From Phascolomyces articulosus (taxonomy: Eukaryota; Mucoromycota; Mucoromycetes; Mucorales; Lichtheimiaceae), in the NCBI GenBank assembly GCA_025677815.1, contig JAIXMP010000029.1, positions 186,001 through 250,000 of the forward strand: a stretch of 64,000 nt of DNA. Reading direction: 5' to 3'. Below the pieces are notes generated by a model, which saw nothing but the letters and a program-made list of their open reading frames with translations, did not search any database and had not been told where the DNA came from. A program made the position numbers and the translations under genes. Shown here piece by piece: positions 35,039-47,326 of this stretch (position 1 is the stretch's first letter; the number at the start of each line of letters is the position of its first letter).

Positions 35039-38000
35039 TTACATATTCATGATGGGTGTTCTTTGAGCTCCTTTAGGGTAAATAATTAAATTTGCTATAC
35101 ATAACCCTAATGCAATGCCAATACAAACTTCAATCATACTAAGTGCAAAATAAGCTCCCTGGGATTCATAAGCACCTGCTTCTTGTCCAAAAAATAAACC
35201 AATGGCTGCTTTGAGACCTATTGTATATTTATAATTTAATTTCTCTATCTTTGATATATAGACCAGGCACTGAAATCGAAACTGTATTCTCTCAGTTACG
35301 TTACCTAAACTTCCAGGAACAAGATAAAAAATCTATTTATATTTAAAAAAGAAATTCAATTGTGTTAACAAAAAAAAATAAATTATAATATCATTATATA
35401 ATAGACATAAATTGATATTTTACAGCAACAAGAACCGCATCAAATGACATTTGAGATGTAAGTTTTGTGAGAATATTGCCAATCAAGCCCACAGCAAAGG
35501 AAGGTACTACTTGAATCACTTGTGAAGGTGCACTGGCAACACAGGATAAAAGCCAATTAACAACAAATCCACAGACGGATACAAAAGTAATGATTGGCCA
35601 TCGAGGTGTTCTTGCCTGAACAAGCAAACAATAGGCAACAGCAAATAAGGGGACTGTCAAAAAATGATAGTATTGTGATACGGCAACAATACATGTGTTT
35701 GCATTCGCTGCCAGTTCACAATTGGGAGCAGTATCTGTTGGTGTATTTGGATCAATCGCTCGATATAATGCCGATCCCATCGAAATGCCATAGCCAAGTA
35801 AGAAAGAAAAGATAATGGCATATCCAGTACGAACTATACCACTGACCATTTGTCGTGATACAAGTTCAATGATTGCAATGGCAATGGAATAACCCGGTAA
35901 AATGACAATAAATGATGAAAATGCAGTAGGTATAAAACAAAAATCAAATTTTGTGGATGCTATATAAAAAAATCCAGTAAATATACTTATCAGTGAGATA
36001 TGAAAAGAAGGGTATAAGATCGATATATATATTACCTCTAGAAACAAATCCAATGACAATACAAACAGTGATTTCCCAAATAGGTCGGAATCCCCAGAAC
36101 CTTTCACTGAACAGTTCATATACGGCAAAGAACACTTGAATCGTTTCATTTTAGAATCTATTCACATTATACTTCCATGATATATATATTTACACTTACT
36201 TGCCAGACCAGCTGACAATCCAGCTTCTTTCCAACGGCCACCAAAAAACATGAGACTGCCACATAAACTGATGATGGCATAAATAAAAGGATTCAACCAG
36301 GAAGGGTAAAATTTGGGTTCGGCTTCCACCTTGTCAATGAATTCAAGAGCTTCATCAACGGTGACCTCACCATGACCTACTAGTTTTTCCAATCGATAGA
36401 TTTCTCCCAATTTATGCATATCGAATACCATGGATTGACGGATGAAATGGGTTTCTGTTGTATGCGTCTCTGGATCAAAAAAAGTCATGAACATAATATT
36501 AGGTAAATAAATGAACTCGGCATCCACTTTGAGTGTAATCGAGACATGTTTGAGAATATATTCAAGTCTATGTGCAGGACATCCTATTGGTAAATAGACA
36601 GAGAATGTTATTACCATCGTAGAACAGATATGTCTTTCTTCTCTAATTGAGATATACTAATTATATTACCATAGAGCATCAATGCTTTGGCAAGTTTACA
36701 TAAAAATTGTTGACGTTGCAAAATATTAGCAATTTCAAATGCAATACGAACGCGATCTTCAACAGAGATACGATCAAATTGGGATGATGTGCTACACACG
36801 CTTTCTTGTTCACCTTTCCTGGAAGATATTTCACGTTTTCGATCTTCTAAACTAGGTACAAGATGACTACTTGAAGTCATATTACTGAGCCATTCACGAG
36901 GTCGTCTTCGAATAGCACCAAAAGAAGAAGATGATGAAGAACTTCTTGCTCCATGAAGAGCAGGTGCTGATGCATTGTGTTGACTGTATATTGAAGGATG
37001 GCTGCGTATACTAGGTGGTGCAGTAATGCTTCCTCTCTAATATATAAAAAGTGATTTAGAATCATTCATTACATTTTGATAACATGAAGATTGGAGAATC
37101 ATATTTGGCTACATATAAATAAATAATTACACACCTTTGTTGTATCGGGTGTTGGTGGACTTGTAGGTACTGTGGTCTGTTCTGAGAACTATAAAACAGA
37201 AAAGATAGAATATATATATATATATATATATAGTAATTTAATGAACACTCACCTTAACCATTCAATATGGTAATGACTGATAGTCTGTATCAATATTTAC
37301 CCGTCTTCTTCGATGTTTTTTTTTAGAACTATATTGTTCCATATGAGCATGATGAACAGATTGAATTTGTGCTTCCAACCGAAGTAAACTTCCAAGAACA
37401 CTACCACCGCCCACATAGGGTGAATGGTGTTCAATCACACTATCACGATGATGCTGCTGTCTACTATCTCGCTCATCCATTTGTATAGAATCTCTTGGCC
37501 ATATGGAGGAACGTTGTCTCCCGGTAAGAATTCCGTGAATTAATGACATAGATTCGGTGATATGGTCGGCAAATTGAATATGTCGGCCTCTAGCTTCTCT
37601 GCGGCTTAATGCTTCATCCACAAGTGTGACTTCGGATTGTCTCCGATCGATTTGTTCATTTGACGTGGCCATTGGCTTTTTGCGCGTTACTTTGGGTCGA
37701 AGATGTAAAGAATCATCATCGTCATCATGTGGATGTATATAATCTCCATCACACTGGATGGTACTACTAATACTGCTACTGCTACTACGCTTCGTACTGT
37801 CTTCGAACAGATGGCGATAGCTGCTCGAATTGCTATCATTCTCATTATCAGGATAAAGCGTATTGGGTGATGATGGAAAGTCTGATTCAAGATGTTGTTG
37901 AATTTCGTCATCCGTCATGATAACACTACTTATTACGGCATCAGAAGTAGGGGTACTGGTGGTAGGATGTTCAATAGTAGTACCATCTGTTGTTGTTAAT

Positions 38001-38185
38001 GAGAATTCGGGTGGTGTACTGTTGGGGCGATGATGTGGTGGTATTGTGAAATGATGTCGTACAGGAGGTGGTGGTATTTCATTATTATTATCATTGGCAT
38101 GACTGTTATTGGTATGATTGTTGTTATGGGTATTGTTGTAAGGATCGTGTTTGTTACTGTTACTAATTTGTTTCCTGTTACTCAT
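35039..38185 (-). CDS. ThrE/Prm10-type multipass membrane transporter
   Basis: Predicted 530-residue protein of the ThrE (DUF1212/DUF3815) family, which includes bacterial threonine/serine exporters and yeast Prm10. Eight exons on the minus strand: 38185-37301, 37188-37135, 37036-36670, 36583-36200, 36134-36036, 35959-35424, 35332-35305, 35217-35039. The first 350 residues are cytosolic and low-complexity (His/Asn/Ser-rich, then basic). The ThrE domain follows: CPAHRLEYILKHVSI, AEFIYLPNIMFMTFFDP, then membrane segments starting NPFIYAIISLCGSLMFFGG. The last hydrophobic region ends at NLIIYPKGAQRTPIMNM. About ten spans are expected. Retaining intron 1 gives a 307-residue soluble product because a TGA follows soon after the donor. 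The substrate in fungi is not established. It shares a divergent promoter of about 640 bp with the carboxylase gene. Confidence 0.88.
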
Positions 38186-38821
38186 AAAAAAGAAAAAGTG
38201 TGTATTTTGAAGTTTTAAAGTCTGTACTTATACCCTTTTTTTTACACTCATCAACTAAAAAAAATTTCAATGGCAAAAAACCCTTGTTATATATCAACTT
38301 CGTCATTCTCATTGAAAAAGTATTTTTCTTTTTTTTTACGTAAGGCCTGGACATAAAATAGATCAGGTACACATCGATCATAAAAGATACTGGGGTGAAA
38401 AGGACTTTTTGTGGTGAATATAAAGTGAATGAGTTGCTTTCATGCAGCTTATTATATCTAGCACTAGTGCTAATATAGATCTCCTCCCTCCCCACATTTT
38501 TTAATAGTGAACAAGAATTTTGGCAGCAAGTGTATCCCCAAAAATTAAAAAATCGCTGCTCGTGAAATTTTGACTAATGCCCTGTGTACTGTGAGAATTT
38601 GACAAAAAATATAATACCTGAAGCTCTAATCCATGTGAGAAACCGATTACTATGATGATATGATAATGCTCACTACTACAATAAAGGTACCTTTTATTTT
38701 TTACTCCACACTTTTTTTTAATACCCCACACATTCTTCTTTAAACTTCTTTTTCTTCTCTTCTTCATTTTTTTATTACTATTCTGCTGTTGTTGTTTTTT
38801 GAATATATAATATAAATCATA
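38186..38821. promoter_or_regulatory. Divergent intergenic region (transporter / carboxyltransferase)
   Basis: Between two divergently transcribed starts. CT-rich on the right side (38700-38800), the usual leader type here. No specific regulatory site can be named. Confidence 0.4.
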
Positions 38822-41430
38822 ATGTCGACATTGACTGCCGTAGATAATCTTGTTGCAAGACCCCCCACTACTGTTGTTACCACAACTGCAGAATTTAAAC
38901 AAAACAAAGAAGAATGGGAAGGTTTACTTAGTGATTTGAATGAACGCCTCGAAGAAGCAACAAATGAAGGAAAACCTAAACATATTGCTCTTCATCGCAA
39001 GCGTGGGCAGTTACCTGGTATGAATATAATATAAAAAGGCGCGGACCCGTCAATATTTTTTAATGCAATTACTCTTATATCCCACACAACTTTACTCATT
39101 CTTATCCGTATGTCTTTTTTTTTTCAACAAACAATAAATCATATATATAGCTCGTGAACGTATCCAATTGCTCTTGGATGAAGATTCTCCTTTCCTTGAA
39201 TTATGTGCATTGGCTGGTTATGGTCAAGAGGATATGACAGTTGGTAAGAAAGGAATAATTGCAAATTTCTTAAAATCACATGCATAGGTCGATTATATCA
39301 TTGATTCTTCTTTTATGATATTAATAGGTGGATCTATCGTCGCTGGTATCGGTCTTGTGAGGTACGGAAAAAAAAACGAGAATTTGAAAAAGAGACTGAG
39401 ACGATCATTATTATATTAACATACAAAAAAAAACTATTAATTCTATTAAAATAGTGGTGTTTTGTGTATTGTATCTGCTACTGTCCCCACACTATTTGGC
39501 GGTGCCATGAACGAAGCTTCTGTTTTAAAATCAGGTCGTATCCATCAAATTGCCATGGAAAATCGATTGCCTACTATTACATTGACCCAATCAGTACGTA
39601 TATTTATTTATTATTATGATTTATATGATTTATGAAAAAATAAAAATTCATGCAAGATAAAAAAAAAAAAAAATTAGGCTGGTGCCAATTTGCAACAACA
39701 ATTCCGTGTGTTCCACAGAGGTGGTGCGGGCTTCCGTAATCAAGCTTTGCAGTAAGTATATGAACATGATAACTATATTAAAAAAACCCATATCTGTTAA
39801 ACTTTTTTAACGTTTCTTTTTTCTGTTCTTGTATTTGTTTAGATCCAAAGCACAAATCCCATCCTGCTGTGTTGTCTTTGGTAGTTCAACTGCTGGTGGT
39901 GCATACCAACCTGGTATGAGTGATTATGTAAGTAATTCATTTTTGCGTGTGTTTGTGTAAAAGATATATTTTATAGATCAGGGGAAAGCTTTTTTTTTTT
40001 GGAACATATATGAATTGAATCCTAAAAATACAAATATAAAAAAATACAGGTCATTATGGTTCGAAAGCAAGCCCAAGTATACCTTGGTGGTCCTCCTTTG
40101 GTCCAAATGGCTACTGGTGAAATTACTGATTCAGAAAGCTTGGGTGGCGCTGATATGCACTCACGTGTTTCTGGTGTAAGTGATCAATTGGCCAACGATG
40201 AATATGATGCCATCCGTAAAGCTCGTGAATGGATGGCCAACTTGAACTGGGATACCAAGGGCCAATTGCCACTTCGTCATTTGACTGGTCAATATGAAGA
40301 ACCTCATTATGATCCTGGTAAGAAAAAAAAAGAAAGAAAGAATAAGCCATGGATATAATTGAGAGATATACTAAAAATAATCAATAATATGATCATCATT
40401 AGAGGAACTTCTCGGTATTGTCTCTGCCAACATTCGTCTTCCATTTGATGCTACTGAAGTCATTCTTCGTTTAGTGGATGGGTCTCGATTCACTACCTTC
40501 AAGCCCAACTATGGTGGCAATTTGGTTTGCGGTTGGGGTTTCATTCAAGGCATTCCTGTTGGTATTATTGCTAACAATAATGTCATTTTCACCCAAGAAG
40601 CCAACAAAGCTACTCAATTTATCCAACTTTGTAACATCAAGTAAATGGTCAACTTTTTTTTGACATAAAAATCATAATAATTGAAGAGCAGATTATTTAA
40701 ATTAAAAAAAAAAAATAGGAACACACCGTTGATCTACTTGCAAAACATCACTGGTTTCATGGTTGGCAAGCAATATGAAGAAGAAGGTATCATCAAGGCT
40801 GGTTCCCGCTTTATTAATGCTGTCAGTAACTCAGAAGTACCTGCTATTACCATTGTGATGGGCGCAAGTTATGGTGCTGGTAACTATGCTATGTCTGGTC
40901 GTGCTTATAACCCTAGGTAATAATAGAAGCTGTTTAACGATGTCTCTATTCATCAATACACCCTCAAATCTGGATTGTTTTTTTTTCTTTTTTTGCTACA
41001 TATACTCACTCGATAATATTTTTTTATTACTTCTTAAGATTCTTGTTCTCATGGCCAAACTCAAGATGTTCTGTCATGGGTTCTGAACAACTTGCTGGTG
41101 TTTTAGATATTGTAATGCGCCAAGGTGCCAAACGGTAAGAAAAAAAAAAGAATTATCAACAGCATTTCCTCCCCGACCTTTAACTAATTTTTTTTATCTC
41201 TCTCTTTTAGTGCTGGTGTCAAGATTGATGAAGAACTTGCTGAACAACGTAAGCAATTATTCCAACTTTCCGTGGAAGCTGAATCAGATGTCTACTATAC
41301 ATCAGCTCGTCTTTTAGACGATGGTATCATTGATCCTAGAAATACACGTACCGTCCTTGGTTACTGTTTGAATGCTATTTATAGCAATAAGGTCCAAGGT
41401 GGCAATATTTATGGTGTTAGCCGTATGTAA
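38822..41430 (+). CDS. Acyl-CoA carboxylase beta (carboxyltransferase) subunit, MCC-like
   Basis: Eleven exons (38822-39017, 39151-39243, 39328-39361, about 39457-39593, 39678-39751, 39843-39927, 40050-40317, 40403-40640, 40719-40916, 41039-41134, 41211-41430), about 546 residues. It transfers carboxylate from biotin to an acyl-CoA. N-terminal crotonase-fold half: [57 protein letters not shown] and [14 protein letters not shown]-terminal half: [55 protein letters not shown] and [12 protein letters not shown]. The QNITGFMVG and GAGNYxMxGRAY boxes are characteristic of methylcrotonoyl-CoA carboxylase beta subunits (leucine catabolism), but related geranyl- and other acyl-CoA carboxylases share them. 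No convincing mitochondrial presequence is seen. The alpha (biotin) subunit is not in this window. Confidence 0.9.
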
Positions 41431-41971
41431 AAAAAAAGAATCGTGATTTTTTTTTTAGTATTTTAATGTAGTTTTATAAATAAGATTATATATAAAAAGC
41501 ATCAAGCTTCACTTTATTTTTGTATTGTATATCCTCTTTTATGACATCAATTTATAAGAATTACATGTATATGTAAATAACATACGTCTTATTTTGAAAA
41601 AAAAAGTAGAAAGTGATTTTACTATAGAAATAAATAAGTGTAGTATGGGAAGGAAGTAAAGATGGTAATTAGGAACCTAAATGTGATATATACATTTTTA
41701 TTTATACAAGCACAAAAACTATTTGATTTTCAACAGTATACATTACATGTCTAAAAATCGTTCCAGTTGGATAGGGAGGAAAAAGGAGAACAGGGGGATA
41801 ACACATTGTTCAATTGAAAAGGAGAAGCTGATGTATTAAATGGACAGTGGAAACGAACCTCTTCATGTTCTTTTTCTTTCTTTTATTTATTCTAGAGAAT
41901 TTGAACGAATCTTTGGATATATATTTCATTCTAAAGTTCATAACAACAAACAAGCTGGAATACGCTGACAT
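41431..41971. other. Intergenic; 3' flank of carboxylase gene
   Basis: AT-rich, with AATAAA-like polyadenylation context. The region 41847-41971 is an in-frame 5' extension of the next small gene and could be coding if translation starts at 41847. Confidence 0.4.
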
Positions 41972-42341
41972 CATGCTCTTATTATCACCGAGACGACAAA
42001 ACACACTATCCACCAATATTTCATCCATTTTACTATCAACAACAATGATATTATGTCAATTTGGTTGTGAAGCAACTTCATTATTACCAAACCCAACAAG
42101 TCTTTCCAATAATTGTATTTGTATTGGTGGTGAAAAAGCAGATCCAGTGAGTTATAATGGATATGCAACAAGAACATGCTGTGATACAGGCGACACGGGA
42201 TACTATTTCACTTATTTGGACTTTTGTACTGGTATCGACAAAGAGTATGGAGATGTCAACTTTAAGAGGTGTTGTCAATTAAATGGTGCTATGGATAGTT
42301 GGTGTAGTGGCCCATTACCTGATATTTTCCCCAGAACATAA
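41972..42341 (+). CDS. Small cysteine-rich, probably secreted protein
   Basis: About 122 residues from the ATG at 41972; an upstream in-frame ATG at 41847 gives 164 residues beginning METNLFMFFFFLLFIL, which also looks like a signal sequence. The hydrophobic stretch ISSILLSTTMILCQFG could serve as signal peptide from the shorter start. The mature part has nine or so cysteines in pairs: NNCICIGGE, RTCCDTGDTG, LDFCTG, KRCCQLNG and DSWCSG, suggesting disulfide knots. I do not recognise a named family. Small Cys-rich secreted proteins are common in fungi; no toxin or effector role can be claimed from sequence alone. Confidence 0.6.
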
Positions 42342-42449
42342 AAAACAGATATATCCACATTTATTTATATACCCCATCTTCCAAAAGGATAGCAATATAC
42401 AATAAATAAATGAAAAAAAAACCGGCAAATGTCTCTTCCACTTTTTTTA

Positions 42450-43925
<1,476 letters not shown>

Positions 43926-44169
43926 CTTTTTAATATATATAAATATATAATAGGATTGTAAAAAAAGAGTTAGAGAAAAAGAGAATAGAGGCCAAACCCT
44001 TCTTCTTTGACTTACCGCAGTGCCCCAGTGGCACCAGTGGGTAAGGTTTAATTTTTCAAGTTCCTTCCAATTCTTGGATACAACTTCGAAATAGCCAACG
44101 TAAAAAAAACCACCCTCTCCCTCCCTCCTCCAACCCTCTTTTCGAACGTAGCACACATTTATATACATA
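43926..44169. promoter_or_regulatory. Shared divergent promoter of NKAP and SRP14
   Basis: Only 244 bp separate the two ATGs. The middle holds a palindrome-like GC patch (CAGTGCCCCAGTGGCACCAGTGG near 44015-44040), the only GC-rich part of the interval. It may be a bound site, but no factor can be named. Confidence 0.5.
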
Positions 44170-44966
44170 ATGAAAGAACTTGATCCGATCGCTGTAAGTT
44201 TAGAGCTAATTCGATAATGGTATCGTAATAGGGTGTTTATTTATTATTCCACCTTTTTTTTAATGGTTTTATATAATGATGCTCATCAAAAACCATATCC
44301 AACCCATCTATTCTTTTTATTGTTGTTATTATGATTATTTTCAATCAACGGGTGCCAAAAAAAATAGTTTACTGTGGAACTCGGTCGTTTTTATGAACAA
44401 TCGCGAACCAATGGTACAGTCTCGGTCACGATGAAAAGAAGTAAGTTCATTGACAAAAAAAAAAAGACAACCCCCATCTTGATTTACTTTAAGCAGTCCA
44501 TTATCGCGTCACCAAGAAACAGTGAATCGATGACTAACGTTTAGCAATAACAATAACAATAATAATAGTGACAGAACGACGATTATTCAAGGCGTCACGA
44601 GTAAAGAAAGAAATACCCAAAGGAGGAGAAGCAATATTAGACAAGAATCGTATGAAGGATGATGATATTGAATTTCCATGTCTTGTACGCGCAACATATA
44701 AAAATAACAAGATCAGTACCATTGTAAGTTTCGTTTGGATTGGATATCTTCATATCCTTAAAATTGGGGCATGGAAACAAAAACACAAATATTAATACTA
44801 TATGTATATATAGGTGGCACCCAATGAATTGGATAAATTCCAAAATGCATATAGTACAGTGATTCGAGCATATATGGATTCGCTGAAGAAAAAGGAACGT
44901 ACACGAAAAAAGGCTAAAACTGCAGCAGCAGCAGTATCATCATCACAACAACAAAAACAACAATAA
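44170..44966 (+). CDS. SRP14: Signal recognition particle subunit SRP14
   Basis: 134-residue Alu-domain protein of SRP; with SRP9/21 it slows translation while the ribosome is targeted to the ER. Four exons: 44170-44193, 44368-44440, 44569-44723, 44814-44966. Landmarks: FTVELGRFYEQSRTNGTVSV, then a basic loop (ASRVKKEIPKGG), FPCLVRATYKNNKISTI, VAPNELDKFQNAYSTVIRAYMDSLKKK and an Ala/Lys/Gln-rich tail. Exon 1 codes only eight residues (MKELDPIA). The exon 3 acceptor sits at the end of an imperfect CAATAA/AATAAT repeat that also contains a second in-frame AG at 44543. I prefer 44569 because it keeps the loop near the family length. Confidence 0.93.
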
Positions 44967-45207
44967 AAAGTAGTATATTATAATACATTTTTTTAATGAA
45001 ATGAAAAATGGTATTTTGGTTTTTTTTTTGTTTTAAAAAAAAATAAGACGAAAAAGAAATGTAAATGTCAAAATGTATGTGTTTTGGTGGTTGCTGTGAG
45101 AAAGAATAATGTGAGTGAGATTTTGTTGTGCAGATGAAGAGAAAAGGATACAAATATTAATTAAGAAAAAATAACAAGACAAAAAAAAAGAAAGAGATAG
45201 AGATGGA

Positions 45208-46402
45208 TTAGACTTGTAATGTGTTGTCATGTTCTTCTTCATATTCAACTTCAACGCGTGCTCGTTTCCGTTTAGGTTGTTTTTCCTATAATATACAAAA
45301 TTAACATTCAATTTCTCCACTCAACATTGTTAAAATTAAACAAAACGAATCAAATCAAATAGCAACTTACAGTTTGTTCTTCTTCCTCTTCTTCTTCATC
45401 TTCCACTTCCCATTCAAATCCATTTTCAACATCTTCAATATCCGATTCATCTTCCAAATCAGAAACGAATTCATGCTCAAGTTCATCTTCGTCTTCTTCT
45501 TCAGCTTCCAATTCATTTTCATCTTCTTCTTCACTTTCTTCGTCCTCAGCACCTTCAAGATCTTGATCCAAGACCTTTTGCCATACATCCGCATTGACAT
45601 TCAGAGGTGCATCACCATAAGCCTTGTTCTTTAATCGTTCAATCAATTCCTTCTCAATCGATTTTTCCAATCGAGCAGCAGCTTCAGCTTTACGTTCACG
45701 ATTGGCTTCACGACGTTCCAATTTCTTTTTAATACCAATCAATTGAGGTCGTTCGTCTTCCTTCAATTTCAATTTTCTCATGCGGATCAAATATTGTGTA
45801 ATTTTCGTAAGACGTTGTTTACATTTATGTTGTAAAAAGTTGGGCCAATATAACAATTCTTTATCAATCTATATAAATATATCCATAATTTCATCAAATG
45901 TTAATAAAGCTTTGTCTTATTCTATCAATCAAATATATAATACATTCTCTTTTCAATTTTTTTACCTGTGCTAATGCTTGTGCATAATTCTTTGATAATT
46001 TTACTTTTTCCCACATCTTTGCTGGGGAGTGAGCTCGTTCAGGTGTTTTCATGTAAAGGTAAAGAATACCTAATATATATGCGACCCTATAAATTACCAT
46101 GTTTTGCTTCCCCAAAAATAAAACTGCTATTTCCTCATCCTCTCTTTCTTACCATTTTGTTCTCGAATCGTAGCATATCGACTATTGGCAAGTGGACATG
46201 ATTGACGATTACATAAACCAGTGACGTTATTTTCGTTACGGCAAAAATTTTGTCGAGGGGTTCTAAATAAAAAATAAGAGAATGAGTATAACAGAGATCG
46301 GATCGATCGATTTGTGTTTCCCGTCTTTATATATACTTACTTGACTTTATATGAACAAAAATGTTGGTTAATAACTTGCCAAATGACTTCGTCTGATTGC
46401 AT
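45208..46402 (-). CDS. MAK16: MAK16, 60S ribosome biogenesis factor
   Basis: 283-residue nucleolar protein needed for 27S/25S pre-rRNA maturation. Five exons on the minus strand: 46402-46341, 46262-46153, 46069-45966, 45868-45371, 45285-45208. Family signature throughout: [19 protein letters not shown], then [20 protein letters not shown] (Cys residues and QNFCRNE are hallmark), [52 protein letters not shown] and [20 protein letters not shown]. After a charged middle ([20 protein letters not shown]) come a long Asp/Glu-rich tract and a basic end ([16 protein letters not shown]). Length is close to yeast (306) and human (300). Tail-to-tail with SRP14 (stops 241 bp apart). Confidence 0.95.
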
Positions 46403-47326
46403 GGTGTACTTTTATAAAAAAAACGTTATAGGAAAAGGAGAAGGAGGAGAGAAGGGGGTATTTAACGATCGGCCTGTGCTCGTTATGTGTTAAAGAGGTA
46501 GCTTTTATATATATTGGGAAGCAAAAAAAAACATGCTTCGAGAAATTAGAATAGGGGAGTTTGACATTGCGTGTTAAAAAAACCCAGAAACCCATTTAAA
46601 ATGAAAACGTGTCACACATTTCAAATGAAAGGGAATTTCAAGCCACTTTATATGGATAACGTATGCGGCATGATTTAATCAGTTACATATTTCCACTATG
46701 GAAAACCTGTAGTTGCGTAATAATAATAATAATATATAGGATCTATTATCTTGAAAATAAAAATCGCTTTAATAATAATAATTCATAGATATTAAAATAG
46801 ATAGAATCACCTCTTTATATTATTTATAATGAAATATGGTACTATTTAGGTATAAGATTATTAATTAAATCATATTCTGTTATCATGGAGAAGAGAGGGA
46901 AAACTGACAACAAACAAACGGATCATCTTGTTCCCGTTTGGTTCCAAAGTATTACAGCTGCTGTTTAAACTATAAAATATGCAAAATGGTAAGACTGTGA
47001 CTTTGGTTCTTAATGTGGATCCGTTTTCTTTTTCTTCCACTTTTCCCATATTATATCTTTATTTTATACTAAAAAGTTCCACTTCTACGCTCAAAAAAAC
47101 TCCTCCATTTATTCAAACTTTAAAAAAAAGGAAAGACCTTTCTTCTCCTGGGTCTCTTGTTCATTAACTTTTTTTTTTTCTCTTCCAACAAAAAAACATA
47201 ACATACCCTCTCAAACCACTCTATTTTTAACATTCAGTGTCCTTTATTTTTTTTGTTAACTTAAACTCGAATTTAAAACAAAAAATACCTTATAAACCTG
47301 ACCTTAAAAAAAAAGACGATAAAGAG
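46403..47326. promoter_or_regulatory. Divergent region between MAK16 and RXT3
   Basis: About 920 bp, AT-rich, with ATA/TAA microsatellite-like runs at 46720-46735 and 46765-46785. CT-rich leader just before 47327. A 62-codon frame at 46979 has no support. Confidence 0.4.
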
